Below, one piece after another: positions 8,168-16,165 of a stretch of 64,000 nt of DNA. Numbering within the stretch: the first letter of the stretch is position 1; the number at the start of each line of letters is the position of its first letter. The notes under the pieces are model-generated. The model had not been told where the DNA came from. It made no database searches and saw only the letters and a list, made by a program, of their open reading frames with translations. Origin of the DNA: Bacteroidales bacterium (GTDB taxonomy: Bacteria > Bacteroidota > Bacteroidia > Bacteroidales > Muribaculaceae); the NCBI GenBank assembly GCA_003150235.1, contig QAMW01000018.1, positions 7,106 to 71,105 of the forward strand, in the 5' to 3' direction. The position numbers and the translations under genes are program-made.

Positions 8168-9586
8168 TCAAAGCACCGGGCTGAGGAGGCGGAATATCGA
8201 TTCCTTGATTTTCTGCCACTTGGGACGCTTGTTCCATTCCGCCGGACTGAGGCGCACACTTTGGGCTATGTCGTCAAGGAATATCTGTCGCATCTGGCGG
8301 TTTATTTCCTGGGAATAGATGAACACGTTGCTTTCAAAATTGTGCTCGAAGCTGCGGAAGTCGAAGTTGGTGGACCCTACCGACACAAATTCGTCGTCGA
8401 CGAGCACTGTCTTGGCGTGGAGCATGCCACCCTCGTAGAGATACACCTTTATCCCGGCGAGCAGACACTCGCGGATGTAGCTTCGTGAGGCGTAGGTGAG
8501 CACTGCCGAGTCGCTTTTTGCCGGAAGCATGATGCGCACGTCGACTTTTGCGAGCGCGACAGCCTGCAGGGTGCGGAGCAGGCTTTCCGTCGGCAGGAAG
8601 TAAGGGGTCTGGAGGAATACGCAACGCTTGGCGTTGGCGATTGCCTTCTGAAACACCATGGCTATGTTGCTCCAGGTGCTTGTAGGGCCGCTCGTCATGA
8701 TTTGTATGCCGGCGGTAAAGGGAGGCTCGTTGCGCACTGTTGTGTCGGCGCGCTCTTCCAGCAGCGGTTGCCCCATGAAGTTCCAGTCGATAGCGAAGGA
8801 ATACTGAAGCCCTCCGACTGCGGGCCCGGTGATGCGCAGATGGGTGTCACGCCACGCCCCGTATGCCACGCCGTTGATATAACGGTCGGCGATGTTCATC
8901 CCGCCGATATAGCCTGTCTTGCCGTCTATTACCGCTATCTTCCGGTGATTGCGCCAGTTTACCCTCGTGGCGAATACCGGGAATGTGACTCTGAAGAAGG
9001 GGAACACGGCGATGCCGGCGTCGGTCATGCGCTTGAAAAATTTCGATTTGGTGTTAAGGGAGCCGATGTGGTCGTAGATTACCCTTACTTTGACGCCTTC
9101 CTGCGCCTTTTTTATCAACGCTTCGGCGACGCGTGTGCCGGTGGCGTCGTCGGTGAATATGTAATACTGCAGATGGATGTATTCGCGGGCACTCTCGATG
9201 TCGGCGAGGAGCGCGTCAAATTTGGAATGTCCGTCGGTGAATATCTCGACCTTGTTGCCGGGATAGTAAATGGAGCCGGTTATGGTCTTCGCCATCCTTA
9301 TCTGCTGGCGGCTGGCGGTGGAAAGCGGCAGCCGCGTTACATCGATGCTGCGGAACGACTCGCGCTTGCGTAGCTTGCGGCGGTTGCGGCGGGTGATCAT
9401 GCGGGTGTTTTTAAGGCTTCTTCCGAAAAAGATGTACAGCACCACCCCGAATACGGGCACCATCAGCAACACCGTAATCCATGCGAGTGACTTCACCGGA
9501 TTACGGTTTTCCGACAGCACCACAGCCACAAGGCTTATGATGGTGCCGGCGTATGCCAATAATAGTAAAATGTTGTACCAAGCCAT
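8168..9586 (-). CDS. cls: Cardiolipin synthase
   Basis: 472 residues from the chosen start. Two N-terminal membrane helices (residues 2-50) precede two phospholipase D domains, each with the HxKx4D catalytic pattern: HRKIAVIDG near residue 215 and HAKTVLVDD near 395, both followed by the GS/GG strand. The enzyme joins two phosphatidylglycerols to make cardiolipin at the inner membrane. An open frame extends to 9676, but that part overlaps the rplI terminator (9653-9684) and a promoter (9620-9649), so the start MAWYNILL at 9586 is preferred. The gene stands alone between the DUF4230 pair and the ribosomal operon. Confidence 0.93.
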   Translation of the reverse strand: MAWYNILLLLAYAGTIISLVAVVLSENRNPVKSLAWITVLLMVPVFGVVLYIFFGRSLKNTRMITRRNRRKLRKRESFRSIDVTRLPLSTASRQQIRMAKTITGSIYYPGNKVEIFTDGHSKFDALLADIESAREYIHLQYYIFTDDATGTRVAEALIKKAQEGVKVRVIYDHIGSLNTKSKFFKRMTDAGIAVFPFFRVTFPVFATRVNWRNHRKIAVIDGKTGYIGGMNIADRYINGVAYGAWRDTHLRITGPAVGGLQYSFAIDWNFMGQPLLEERADTTVRNEPPFTAGIQIMTSGPTSTWSNIAMVFQKAIANAKRCVFLQTPYFLPTESLLRTLQAVALAKVDVRIMLPAKSDSAVLTYASRSYIRECLLAGIKVYLYEGGMLHAKTVLVDDEFVSVGSTNFDFRSFEHNFESNVFIYSQEINRQMRQIFLDDIAQSVRLSPAEWNKRPKWQKIKESIFRLLSPVL

Positions 9587-9619
9587 AGACCCATTGTCCG
9601 GCAATGCCGGCGCGCCCCC

Positions 9620-9649
9620 TAAGTTAGCAAAAAAGCGCGACAATGCCAA
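9620..9649 (-). promoter_or_regulatory. Promoter of cardiolipin synthase
   Basis: Minus strand: TTG (9649-9647), 19 bp, TAACTTAG (9627-9620). The start site would lie about 25-30 bp before the ATG at 9586, and the element starts immediately after the rplI terminator. Confidence 0.5.
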
Positions 9650-9652
9650 CAA

Positions 9653-9684
9653 AAAATGCCATGTCATTTCTGACACGGCATTTT
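9653..9684 (-). terminator. Terminator of the rpsF-rpsR-rplI operon
   Basis: A 13-bp stem with one G-T pair (AAAATGCCGTGTC / GACATGGCATTTT), six-base loop, then T-rich sequence, located 32 bp after the rplI stop. It decides against the longer cls start. Confidence 0.85.
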
Positions 9685-9715
9685 CTTGTATTTGCAGGGA
9701 GTTGGGAGTGGGAGA

Positions 9716-10168
9716 TTATTCAGCTGCTTCAGCTACAACCTCGAAGGGAAGCTCTACGCTCACTTCCTTGTGGAAAGTGATGGTGCAGTTGTATTTTCCC
9801 GGCTCCTTGATGTTTTCTTTGAGAGTGATGAGCTTGCGGTCAACATTGTGTCCGAGCTTCTCAAGAGCCTCAGCGATAGTGGCGGCGTTGACTGAACCGA
9901 AGATGGTACCTGCCTCGCTGGTCTTTGCAGCGATGGTGAGAGCTACATTTTCGAGAGCCTTTGCAGCAGCTTCTGCATCAGCCTTGATCTTGGCGAGCTT
10001 ATGAGCGCGCTGGCGCTGATTTTCGGCGAGTACCTTGAGAGCCGACTCAGAGGCGATCACTGCCTTGCCCTGGGGAATAAGGTAGTTGCGGCCATATCCG
10101 CTTTTTACTTCAACAACATCATCCTTGTAACCCAGACCGGAGATGTCTTCTTTCAATATAATTTTCAT
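9716..10168 (-). CDS. rplI: 50S ribosomal protein L9
   Basis: 150 residues, standard L9 length. The N-terminal rRNA-binding domain has the signature GYKDDVVEVKSGYGRNYLIP, followed by the long connecting helix rich in Ala/Lys and a C-terminal domain ending in VELPFEVVAEAAE. Last gene of rpsF-rpsR-rplI, with a strong terminator after it. L9 binds 23S rRNA near L1 and restrains forward slippage. Confidence 0.98.
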   Translation of the reverse strand: MKIILKEDISGLGYKDDVVEVKSGYGRNYLIPQGKAVIASESALKVLAENQRQRAHKLAKIKADAEAAAKALENVALTIAAKTSEAGTIFGSVNAATIAEALEKLGHNVDRKLITLKENIKEPGKYNCTITFHKEVSVELPFEVVAEAAE

Positions 10169-10193
10169 AATGTAATTGTCTCTGTTGTTAAGA

Positions 10194-10463
10194 TTATTTC
10201 ATCAAGTCAGTCACGTAGGGGAGGAGTGCAAGGTGACGAGCACGCTTTACTGCCTGTGCCACACGACGCTGGAATTTGAGCGAAGTACCGGTGATACGGC
10301 GGGGAAGTATCTTGCCCTGCTCGTTGAGGAACTTCTTGAGGAATTCAGGATCCTTGTAGTCGATATACTTGATGCCACTTCTCTTAAAGCGACAATATTT
10401 CTTCTTCTTTACATCCACTGACAGCGGAGTGAGATAGCGAATTTCTGATTGTGCCTGTGCCAT
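10194..10463 (-). CDS. rpsR: 30S ribosomal protein S18
   Basis: 89 residues with the S18 core KKYCRFKRSGIKYIDYKDPE, the LPRRITGTSLKFQRRVAQAV segment and the RARHLALLPY tail. It pairs with S6 on the platform of the 30S subunit. It starts 3 bp after rpsF and 25 bp before rplI; the S6-S18-L9 order is the usual bacterial operon. Confidence 0.98.
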   Translation of the reverse strand: MAQAQSEIRYLTPLSVDVKKKKYCRFKRSGIKYIDYKDPEFLKKFLNEQGKILPRRITGTSLKFQRRVAQAVKRARHLALLPYVTDLMK

Positions 10464-10466
10464 GAT

Positions 10467-10838
10467 TTAGTCCTCCTTTACTTCTGTTTCGGTTGTTTGA
10501 TTCTGTTTTGCACCCTTGAGGCTGCGACGCTTGATTGCATACTCGTGAGCATACTTGTCAAGACGGAATGTCAAGAAACGAAGTACACGCTCGTCACGAC
10601 GGAACTGGATTTCGAGTTTCTTGATAGTGTCGGGGGTTGCGTCAAACTCTACGAGAGTGTAGAAGCCGGTTGACTTTTTCTGAATGGGGTAGGCGAGCTT
10701 GCGGAGACCCCAGTTCTCTTCGTTGACAATAGCTCCACCGTTGGCTGTGATTACGCCGGTGAACTTGTCTACCGCTTCCTTCATCTGAGCATCAGACAAA
10801 ACGGGAGTTAAAATGAAAACGGTTTCGTAATGATTCAT
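10467..10838 (-). CDS. rpsF: 30S ribosomal protein S6
   Basis: 123 residues with the S6 start MNHYETVFILTPVLSD, the WGLRKLAYPIQKKSTGFYTL core strand and the acidic-basic C-terminal tail. S6 forms a heterodimer with S18 in the 30S platform. First gene of the operon; its promoter is 40 bp upstream with only a short leader, so no S6:S18-binding leader structure fits in the 5' UTR. Confidence 0.98.
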   Translation of the reverse strand: MNHYETVFILTPVLSDAQMKEAVDKFTGVITANGGAIVNEENWGLRKLAYPIQKKSTGFYTLVEFDATPDTIKKLEIQFRRDERVLRFLTFRLDKYAHEYAIKRRSLKGAKQNQTTETEVKED

Positions 10839-10877
10839 TGTGAATAATAATTATTTAATAATGTGTTAAAAACGCCG

Positions 10878-10908
10878 CAAAGTTACAACTTTTTCTCCAC
10901 CCGTGCAA
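10878..10908 (-). promoter_or_regulatory. Promoter of rpsF-rpsR-rplI
   Basis: Minus strand: TTG (10908-10906), 20 bp spacer, TAACTTTG (10885-10878), a good match to the Bacteroidetes housekeeping promoter; expected start site about 10871. Confidence 0.75.
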
Positions 10909-10949
10909 CACCTTCCCGAAAATTGTACAGAAATCGCTGAAAGAGGGTA

Positions 10950-12392
10950 TTATAGGCTGAAATATCCTCCTGTCTTTTTAGAACCGCGATATTCTATAAT
11001 ATTTAGTTCCACTAAGCGTTTCAATGCTCGTTTGATTGTTATAATACTTTTCCCGGATTCATTAGCCAAGGTGACTGCACTAATGCCAGGAGTGGAGACG
11101 ATGCGATTATAAATCAGTTTTTCAGTGTCATTTATCGTATCATTTATCGTATCATTTATCGTATCATTTATCGTATCATTTATCGTGCCATTTTTGTGAG
11201 ACGATAAATTCGGACGCATGAAAGTTACTCTAACTACCCCTTTTTCGTCGGTTACAATGGGTTGTTTAAGCCCTGCCTGTTTGCAGTCTTCAAATATCAT
11301 AGACAATCCTCTCCCCCAATGTTCGATGACGCCACTGTAATACATGACGCGGGCTATGATTTCATTGGGCGGCTCTGAAGTATGAGAGTCAAGTATGTGA
11401 GAACCGTATACAAGTTGGGTCGCAGGTATTTCTTCAGGTAGCATACCTGCATTCTCGATCTCTATGCGGTCATCATATATAGCGACGCCGACAGACGCTG
11501 TTTTTCTCCAATCCATATGAGCCAGTGCATTTGCACAGCACTCGCGCAAGGCTGTTATTGGAATTTCCAGTTCGTCCTTGCGATACATGCCTTCCATTCG
11601 GCTTGTTACCGAAAGATGCTTAAGAAAGAAAGGCGTAACTTCGTTGAGCAGATCGAAGATATTTCCCTCAATCTGCTGATTGTCGAGAAATTCGCGTTTG
11701 TCTGTACCACGGAAACGGGCAAGTCGGATGATGCAGTTATGATAGTAAAAGAAGTCCTTTCCGAAAAGTACTGCTGCGGCATTAGTATAGACGCCGTTCT
11801 TAAGCACCTTGAATTTTTCAAGAATGGCAATGGGATCGCGGGTGTAGGCGCCGTCTTTCAACCTTCCTAACTCAAGAGCCTGACGGATTGCCCAATGAAT
11901 ACGGCTCTCATCAAGATCCTCAAATTTCAAATTCTCGTTAGGTAATGTATCCCATTTGTACTTGATGCCACCACGGTGCATGATCATACGGGCATATTTA
12001 TCGTGAGGCATGACAGATGTGACACTGTCGTGTCGCTGATAGGGTCTGCCGTCATAAGAATAGGGTCTGTCCGGATTGTTTCCTTCTGATTCAAATACAA
12101 TAAGATGTTTATCAGAGTCGTTTAGTCTGATATATTTGGGCTGTATATCTACCGATGGCTCGAAGCGACACAGAGCTTCACCAATCATGCGGGTTGTCTT
12201 GTCTCCGATTTCCTGTCCGACAATCTTGCCGGAATTTTTGATGCCAAACACTACAATGCCACCGGACCCATTGAGCATACCACACAATGATTCCATTCCT
12301 CGATCAAGTTGACCTGTGGTTTCTTTAAACTCAACGTCAATGCCCTCGTGCTTATTTGTTAGACGCTGTATATTGACTAAATCGACTGTCAT
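10950..12392 (-). CDS. AlbA_2/Schlafen-type ATP-binding transcriptional regulator
   Basis: 480 residues. Residues 15-135 form an AlbA_2 (Schlafen AAA_4-type) domain with EFKETTGQLDRGMESLCGMLN and GGIVVFGIKNSG. A GHKL-like C-terminal ATPase region follows (RECCANALAHMDW, then GRGLSMIFEDCK, about residues 285-375). Residues 403-422 are a 4-residue tandem repeat (TIND), and the last 60 residues are a winged helix (ISAVTLANESGKSIITIKRAL). Such proteins are scattered accessory regulators in Bacteroidales, sometimes linked to mobile elements. It stands alone between the rpsF promoter and the DUF4595-type gene. Target genes unknown. Confidence 0.85.
   Translation of the reverse strand: MTVDLVNIQRLTNKHEGIDVEFKETTGQLDRGMESLCGMLNGSGGIVVFGIKNSGKIVGQEIGDKTTRMIGEALCRFEPSVDIQPKYIRLNDSDKHLIVFESEGNNPDRPYSYDGRPYQRHDSVTSVMPHDKYARMIMHRGGIKYKWDTLPNENLKFEDLDESRIHWAIRQALELGRLKDGAYTRDPIAILEKFKVLKNGVYTNAAAVLFGKDFFYYHNCIIRLARFRGTDKREFLDNQQIEGNIFDLLNEVTPFFLKHLSVTSRMEGMYRKDELEIPITALRECCANALAHMDWRKTASVGVAIYDDRIEIENAGMLPEEIPATQLVYGSHILDSHTSEPPNEIIARVMYYSGVIEHWGRGLSMIFEDCKQAGLKQPIVTDEKGVVRVTFMRPNLSSHKNGTINDTINDTINDTINDTINDTEKLIYNRIVSTPGISAVTLANESGKSIITIKRALKRLVELNIIEYRGSKKTGGYFSL
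11126..11185 (-). repeat. 12-bp tandem repeat, five copies, inside the AlbA_2 regulator
   Basis: Five consecutive 12-bp units (top strand unit TATCATTTATCG, first copy TGTCATTTATCG). The unit is a multiple of three and codes for the peptide TIND, forming the linker before the winged helix. Copy-number change would alter linker length without frameshift. Confidence 0.95.
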
Positions 12393-12495
12393 AAATCCAG
12401 AGGTATTATAAATGCAAAATTACAAAAATAATTGAGATTCAGGCTATTTTAACTGATGGGATTGTGTCACAGAATCGGATCGGTTGATAAAAAAG

Positions 12496-12530
12496 ACGGG
12501 GCGGTGCCTGGATTTTGGCATCGCCCCGTT
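12496..12530 (-). terminator. Terminator of the DUF4595-type lipoprotein gene
   Basis: Stem ACGGGGCGATGCC / GGCACCGCCCCGT (one mismatch) with a 9-base loop, then CTTTTTT on the minus strand, 18 bp after the stop codon at 12548. Confidence 0.88.
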
Positions 12531-12547
12531 ATGGTTTGGTGTTGTTT

Positions 12548-13432
12548 TTACCATTTGAAGATTACGGGATCGTCGGTGTAGGAGCCATACTGGTTTGTGT
12601 AGCTGCTTGTGAAGCTGGTAGGCATGTCACTTGCATTCAATACCCATACGAAGGTATAGTTATCAGTCTCTCCGTAAGAAATCTCTTTGTTGGTCAAGGG
12701 AAGATGCTTGGTGCCCTTGCCGAGAAGTCCGGCGTAATAAGCGGTAGCCATTTCGTCCATGTCGATTCTGAAGCTGTCGTCATAAAGCATGATGCCGCTC
12801 TTGTTCAGGATCGGTGTGGCGTGAGATGCGTCGGTATAGCCTACTGTAGCTGTCATCTTCTGACCATCTACGTCGTCCTTGACTGATACGCTTGTGATGT
12901 CGCCGTCGGCATTGTAGTTTATCGTGGTCACCTCGTTGTCGCCCTCGGTGCGTTTCATCTCGATGAGCTGTCCGTTGGCATTGTACTTAAACCACCATTC
13001 GTTGTAGGTTATTCCATCATCCTCGTCTTCATCCTCTTCGAAGGCGTATTCGATGTAGCCCTGTGCATTGAGCTGGATGTAGAAGTCAACTCCGTCCTTG
13101 TCGCCGCCCCATTCTACATTCATCGTCATATCGTAGTCGGTGGGACGTGTCGCGGCTCTGGACTTTGACTTTGCAGGAGAATAGTCGAATGTCGTGACCA
13201 CATCATCGTCAACAATCTTTGTCACAAGACCGTTGCTGTTTTTGGTAATCACATAGTTGCCCACTTGAGTCGGAAGACCGTTGGTGAATACAGTTGCCGG
13301 GTTTACCGTGGCGCCGGTTTCTTCGCCGGGATTAGGATTGGGGTTTGGCTCATCATTGTCATCTCCGCAGGATGTCATGGCAAGGGAGAAGGCAACAAAA
13401 CCGAGTGACATTAATTTAGTCAGTTTGTTCAT
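12548..13432 (-). CDS. Lipoprotein, DUF4595-like
   Basis: 294 residues from MNKLTKLMSL. The signal peptide ends at SLAMTSC (C21) followed by GDDND, a typical Bacteroidales lipoprotein start directed to the surface, then a Pro/Asn-rich linker. The body is made of repeating Tyr/Asn/Gly strands (YNANGQLIEMKR, YNADGDITSVSV) resembling YD/RHS-like repeats, matching DUF4595 proteins. The open frame reaches 13519, but a lipoprotein start at 13432 is clear. A promoter-like GCTAATTTTA lies at 13480-13471 just after the candidate ncRNA. Role unknown. Confidence 0.8.
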   Translation of the reverse strand: MNKLTKLMSLGFVAFSLAMTSCGDDNDEPNPNPNPGEETGATVNPATVFTNGLPTQVGNYVITKNSNGLVTKIVDDDVVTTFDYSPAKSKSRAATRPTDYDMTMNVEWGGDKDGVDFYIQLNAQGYIEYAFEEDEDEDDGITYNEWWFKYNANGQLIEMKRTEGDNEVTTINYNADGDITSVSVKDDVDGQKMTATVGYTDASHATPILNKSGIMLYDDSFRIDMDEMATAYYAGLLGKGTKHLPLTNKEISYGETDNYTFVWVLNASDMPTSFTSSYTNQYGSYTDDPVIFKW

Positions 13433-13480
13433 TTTTTTAATTCTTTGCCGCCTGACTCTCTTTGCGGCATTAAAATTAGC

Positions 13481-13796
13481 AAAAAAAAAGCGTGAGAGCC
13501 ATACCGTTGCCCGTTCCACTTTCCGAGGCTCTGGTATCGCCCTTCACTGTTGAACGAGCAAACTTGCAGAAGCCTCACGCAGAATATGTGTAATACACCG
13601 ACAGTTCACGCTTGCGCGCTTGCTGTCATGAGAATATACATATCCACATTGGCATCTACCTGTTTGCTGCATCCTTGACAGTGAATGAAATTTACCAGAT
13701 TTCGGAAAGTCAAGAAAGAGCGTCAAGTAAACGCTTTTCAAATGTCTGCCGACCCACCCGCGTTGCCCTTGACCGGGCTTCCGCTGTGCGGTCTGC
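13481..13796 (-). ncRNA. Candidate structured non-coding RNA, family not identified
   Basis: About 315 nt between a perfect promoter (13831-13801) and a nine-T tract (13489-13481) on the minus strand, with no convincing ORF. It is rich in local hairpins: CCGC-ACA-GCGG (about 13790), GCCC/GGGC (about 13775), AGCGT/ACGCT (about 13732-13716), CTTGAC/GTCAAG closing a larger arm (about 13713-13675), GACAG/CTGTC (about 13630-13600) and GTGT/ACAC (about 13595). GCGTGAG (13580-13574) pairs with CTCACGC (13496-13490) just before the T run; AGAGCC and GGCTCT, and ATACC and GGTAT, can also pair but cross each other, suggesting a pseudoknot or alternative folds. It does not resemble RNase P, tmRNA or SRP RNA. 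Confidence 0.6.
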
Positions 13797-13800
13797 AGTG

Positions 13801-13831
13801 CAAAATTACAACATTTTTGCGTCTTATCAAA
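13801..13831 (-). promoter_or_regulatory. Promoter of the candidate ncRNA
   Basis: Minus strand: TTTG (13831-13828), exactly 19 bp, TAATTTTG (13808-13801); one of the best promoter matches in the window. Expected start about 13795. Confidence 0.8.
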
Positions 13832-14036
13832 AACTGACCGAAAAATACCTCATTTCGCCATTGTTTTCGCGCGGGGGAAGTCCTCGTTTAGCCATGATGG
13901 TGTCTTCTCTGACGTTCTCAGCTGCGCATTTCCCAATGACCTTAAGGACCCTGTCTGATGAAAGTTGACAACTCCCTGTGATGATTATGCAAGCCGCTGC
14001 CGGGTAGAAGTGGTTGGGTAGGGGGAGCTATAAAAA
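13832..14036. other. Intergenic stretch without recognised gene
   Basis: Between the ncRNA promoter and the tkt terminator. No supported ORF or RNA; the open frames here are short and lack any family signature. Confidence 0.5.
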
Positions 14037-14071
14037 AGCGGGGTGCTGTCGTGATTGACTGCACCCCGCTT
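14037..14071 (-). terminator. Terminator of transketolase gene
   Basis: Perfect-looking stem AAGCGGGGTGC / GCACCCCGCTT with a T-run (CTTTTTTATAG) on the minus strand, 25 bp after the tkt stop. Confidence 0.9.
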
Positions 14072-14095
14072 GGGTATTGGGTATTGTAGTGTTCC

Positions 14096-16126
14096 TTACT
14101 TGTTGAGGTAGGCTTTGACCTGGGCGAGTACCGCGGGTGCGGTGAAGCCGAATTTCTCATCGAGCACCTTGTAGGGAGCCGATGCGCCGAAGTGGTCGAG
14201 ACCGAATACCTCGCCGTTGCGACCTACCACGCCGCGTAGCGTAGAGGGAAGTCCTGCGGTCAAACCGAATACCTTGCCGTCGGCGGGAATCACGCTATTG
14301 CGGTAAGCCTCGGGCTGGCACTCGAAGAGTCCGATTGAGGGTACTGATACCACGCGTGCCGCGATGCCTTCGTTGGCAAGAAGACCGGCAACCTCAACGA
14401 GGAGGGATACCTCAGAGCCGTTTGCCACGAGAGTAACGGCAGGGTTGGCTGCGTTAACAACGATGTAGCCGCCCTTTTCTGCGCCAAGAGCTTCCTCGTA
14501 GCGGTCGCCGCTCGATGCGGGAAGGTCGGGGATGTTTTGGCGGCTGAGGATGAGAGCGGTCGGGGTCTTGGTATTTTCCATCGCCATCTTCCAGCATACC
14601 GAAGTCTCGGCAGCGTCGCCGGGGCGAAGCACGAGCATACTGGGCTGACCCTTGAAGTTGCGGAGCTCTTCCATGAGACGTATCTGGGCTTCCTGCTCCA
14701 CGGGCTCGTGGGTAGGACCGTCTTCACCCACGCGGAATGCATCGTGAGTCCAGATATACTTGACGGGAAGTTCCATGAGAGCTGCCATGCGGACAGCGGG
14801 CTTCATATAGTCGGAGAATACGAAGAATGTGCCGCATGCGGCGATAAGACCGCCGTGAAGGACGATACCGTTCATTATTGCAGCCATCGTAAGCTCGGTC
14901 ACGCCGCAGTGGAGGAATGCTCCGGAGAAGTCGCCGTGAGTGAGGGGATGGGTCTGCTTGAGGAATGCATCGGTCTTGTCAGAGTTGGCAAGGTCGGCAG
15001 AAGCGCAGATCATGTTGCCTACTTTCTTGGCAAGCTCGGCAAGCACGTCGGCTGATGCCGCACGGGTTGCGATACCGGGCTTGTGGGCTATGCCCTTCCA
15101 GTCGATTTCGGGAAGTTTGCCTGCGAGATAACCGTCAAGCACGGCTGCCTGCTCGGGATTTGCCTCGCGCCAAGCCTTTTCGGCAGCGTAACGAGCCTTC
15201 ACCTCTTCACGGAGCACTGCTGCACGATCGTCGTAGAGCTTCTTGACATCTTCCCAGATGTGGAAGGGATCGGCGGGATCGGCACCCAGATTTTCCATTG
15301 TCCTGGCGTAGTCGGCACCCGATGCGCTGAGCGGGTTGCCATGAGTGTCACATTTGCCTTCATAAGACTTGCCATCGGCGGTGACAGCGCCACGGCCCAT
15401 GATGGTCTTGCCTATGATGATAGTGGGGCGCTCCTTCTCTTCGATGGCAGCCTCAAGTGCGCCTGCCATTGCGAGAGGATCGGTTCCGTCGACTTCAATC
15501 ACATTCCAGTGCCATGCGCGATACTTGGCTGCGGTATCCTCGGTGGTCACCGCCTTGGTCTCGGTAGAGAGCTGGATGGAGTTGCTGTCATAGAACATTA
15601 TGAGATTGTGGAGACCGAGATATCCGGCAAGGCGTCCTGCGCCCTGTGAAATCTCTTCCTGTACACCACCGTCGGAAATAAACGCGTAAGTCTTGTGAGC
15701 GATCCAGTCACCGAAGCGAGCCTGAAGGAAACGCTCTGCGATAGCACAACCCACGGCCATCACGTGACCTTGTCCGAGAGGACCGGAAGTGTTTTCCACA
15801 CCGCGCTCGGGGTGCAGTTCGGGATGGCCGGGAGTGGGGCTTCCCCACTGACGGAATTCCTTAAGCTCCTCGACTGAATATTTGCCGGTAAGGGCAAGCA
15901 CCGAGTATAGCATCGGTGACATGTGACCGGGGTCGAGGAAGAAGCGGTCGCGCGCGATCCAAGTGGGATTGTCGGGATCCGTTACAAGAAACGATGAGTA
16001 CAGGACATTCACGAAGTCGGCTCCACCCATAGCACCGCCGGGGTGGCCTGATTTTGCTTTTTCCACCATTGATGCAGCCAGGACACGGATATTGTCAGCT
16101 GCACGAGTCATGAGGTTTTTGTCCAT
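14096..16126 (-). CDS. tkt: Transketolase
   Basis: 676 residues, full length. The N-terminal thiamine diphosphate domain shows KSGHPGGAMGGADF (residue 25 on), GPLGQGHVMAVG near 117 and FISDGGVQEE with NSIQL, the cofactor-binding motif. The middle pyrimidine domain has VGEDGPTHEPVEQEAQIRLM, including the catalytic Glu-type residue, and a C-terminal regulatory domain follows. It transfers two-carbon units between pentose and triose/tetrose sugars in the non-oxidative pentose phosphate pathway. The MFS sugar transporter gene ends 39 bp upstream, so both could share a transcript. Confidence 0.97.
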   Translation of the reverse strand: MDKNLMTRAADNIRVLAASMVEKAKSGHPGGAMGGADFVNVLYSSFLVTDPDNPTWIARDRFFLDPGHMSPMLYSVLALTGKYSVEELKEFRQWGSPTPGHPELHPERGVENTSGPLGQGHVMAVGCAIAERFLQARFGDWIAHKTYAFISDGGVQEEISQGAGRLAGYLGLHNLIMFYDSNSIQLSTETKAVTTEDTAAKYRAWHWNVIEVDGTDPLAMAGALEAAIEEKERPTIIIGKTIMGRGAVTADGKSYEGKCDTHGNPLSASGADYARTMENLGADPADPFHIWEDVKKLYDDRAAVLREEVKARYAAEKAWREANPEQAAVLDGYLAGKLPEIDWKGIAHKPGIATRAASADVLAELAKKVGNMICASADLANSDKTDAFLKQTHPLTHGDFSGAFLHCGVTELTMAAIMNGIVLHGGLIAACGTFFVFSDYMKPAVRMAALMELPVKYIWTHDAFRVGEDGPTHEPVEQEAQIRLMEELRNFKGQPSMLVLRPGDAAETSVCWKMAMENTKTPTALILSRQNIPDLPASSGDRYEEALGAEKGGYIVVNAANPAVTLVANGSEVSLLVEVAGLLANEGIAARVVSVPSIGLFECQPEAYRNSVIPADGKVFGLTAGLPSTLRGVVGRNGEVFGLDHFGASAPYKVLDEKFGFTAPAVLAQVKAYLNK

Positions 16127-16165
16127 AAATAAAAAGTTAAAAATAAATTAAGTATATAGGTATAG

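Noticed and set aside
9587..9676. Longer N-terminus of cardiolipin synthase
   Set aside because: It overlaps the rplI terminator and a promoter; the internal MAWYNILL start fits the first membrane helix.
11126..11185. CRISPR array
   Set aside because: Units are 12 bp and contiguous without spacers, and in frame within a gene.
13544..13741. 65-residue ORF in the tkt-lipoprotein gap
   Set aside because: No family signature and it lies within the folded RNA between a clear promoter and T-run.
13481..13796. RNase P RNA, tmRNA or SRP RNA
   Set aside because: Conserved cores of these RNAs were not found by eye.
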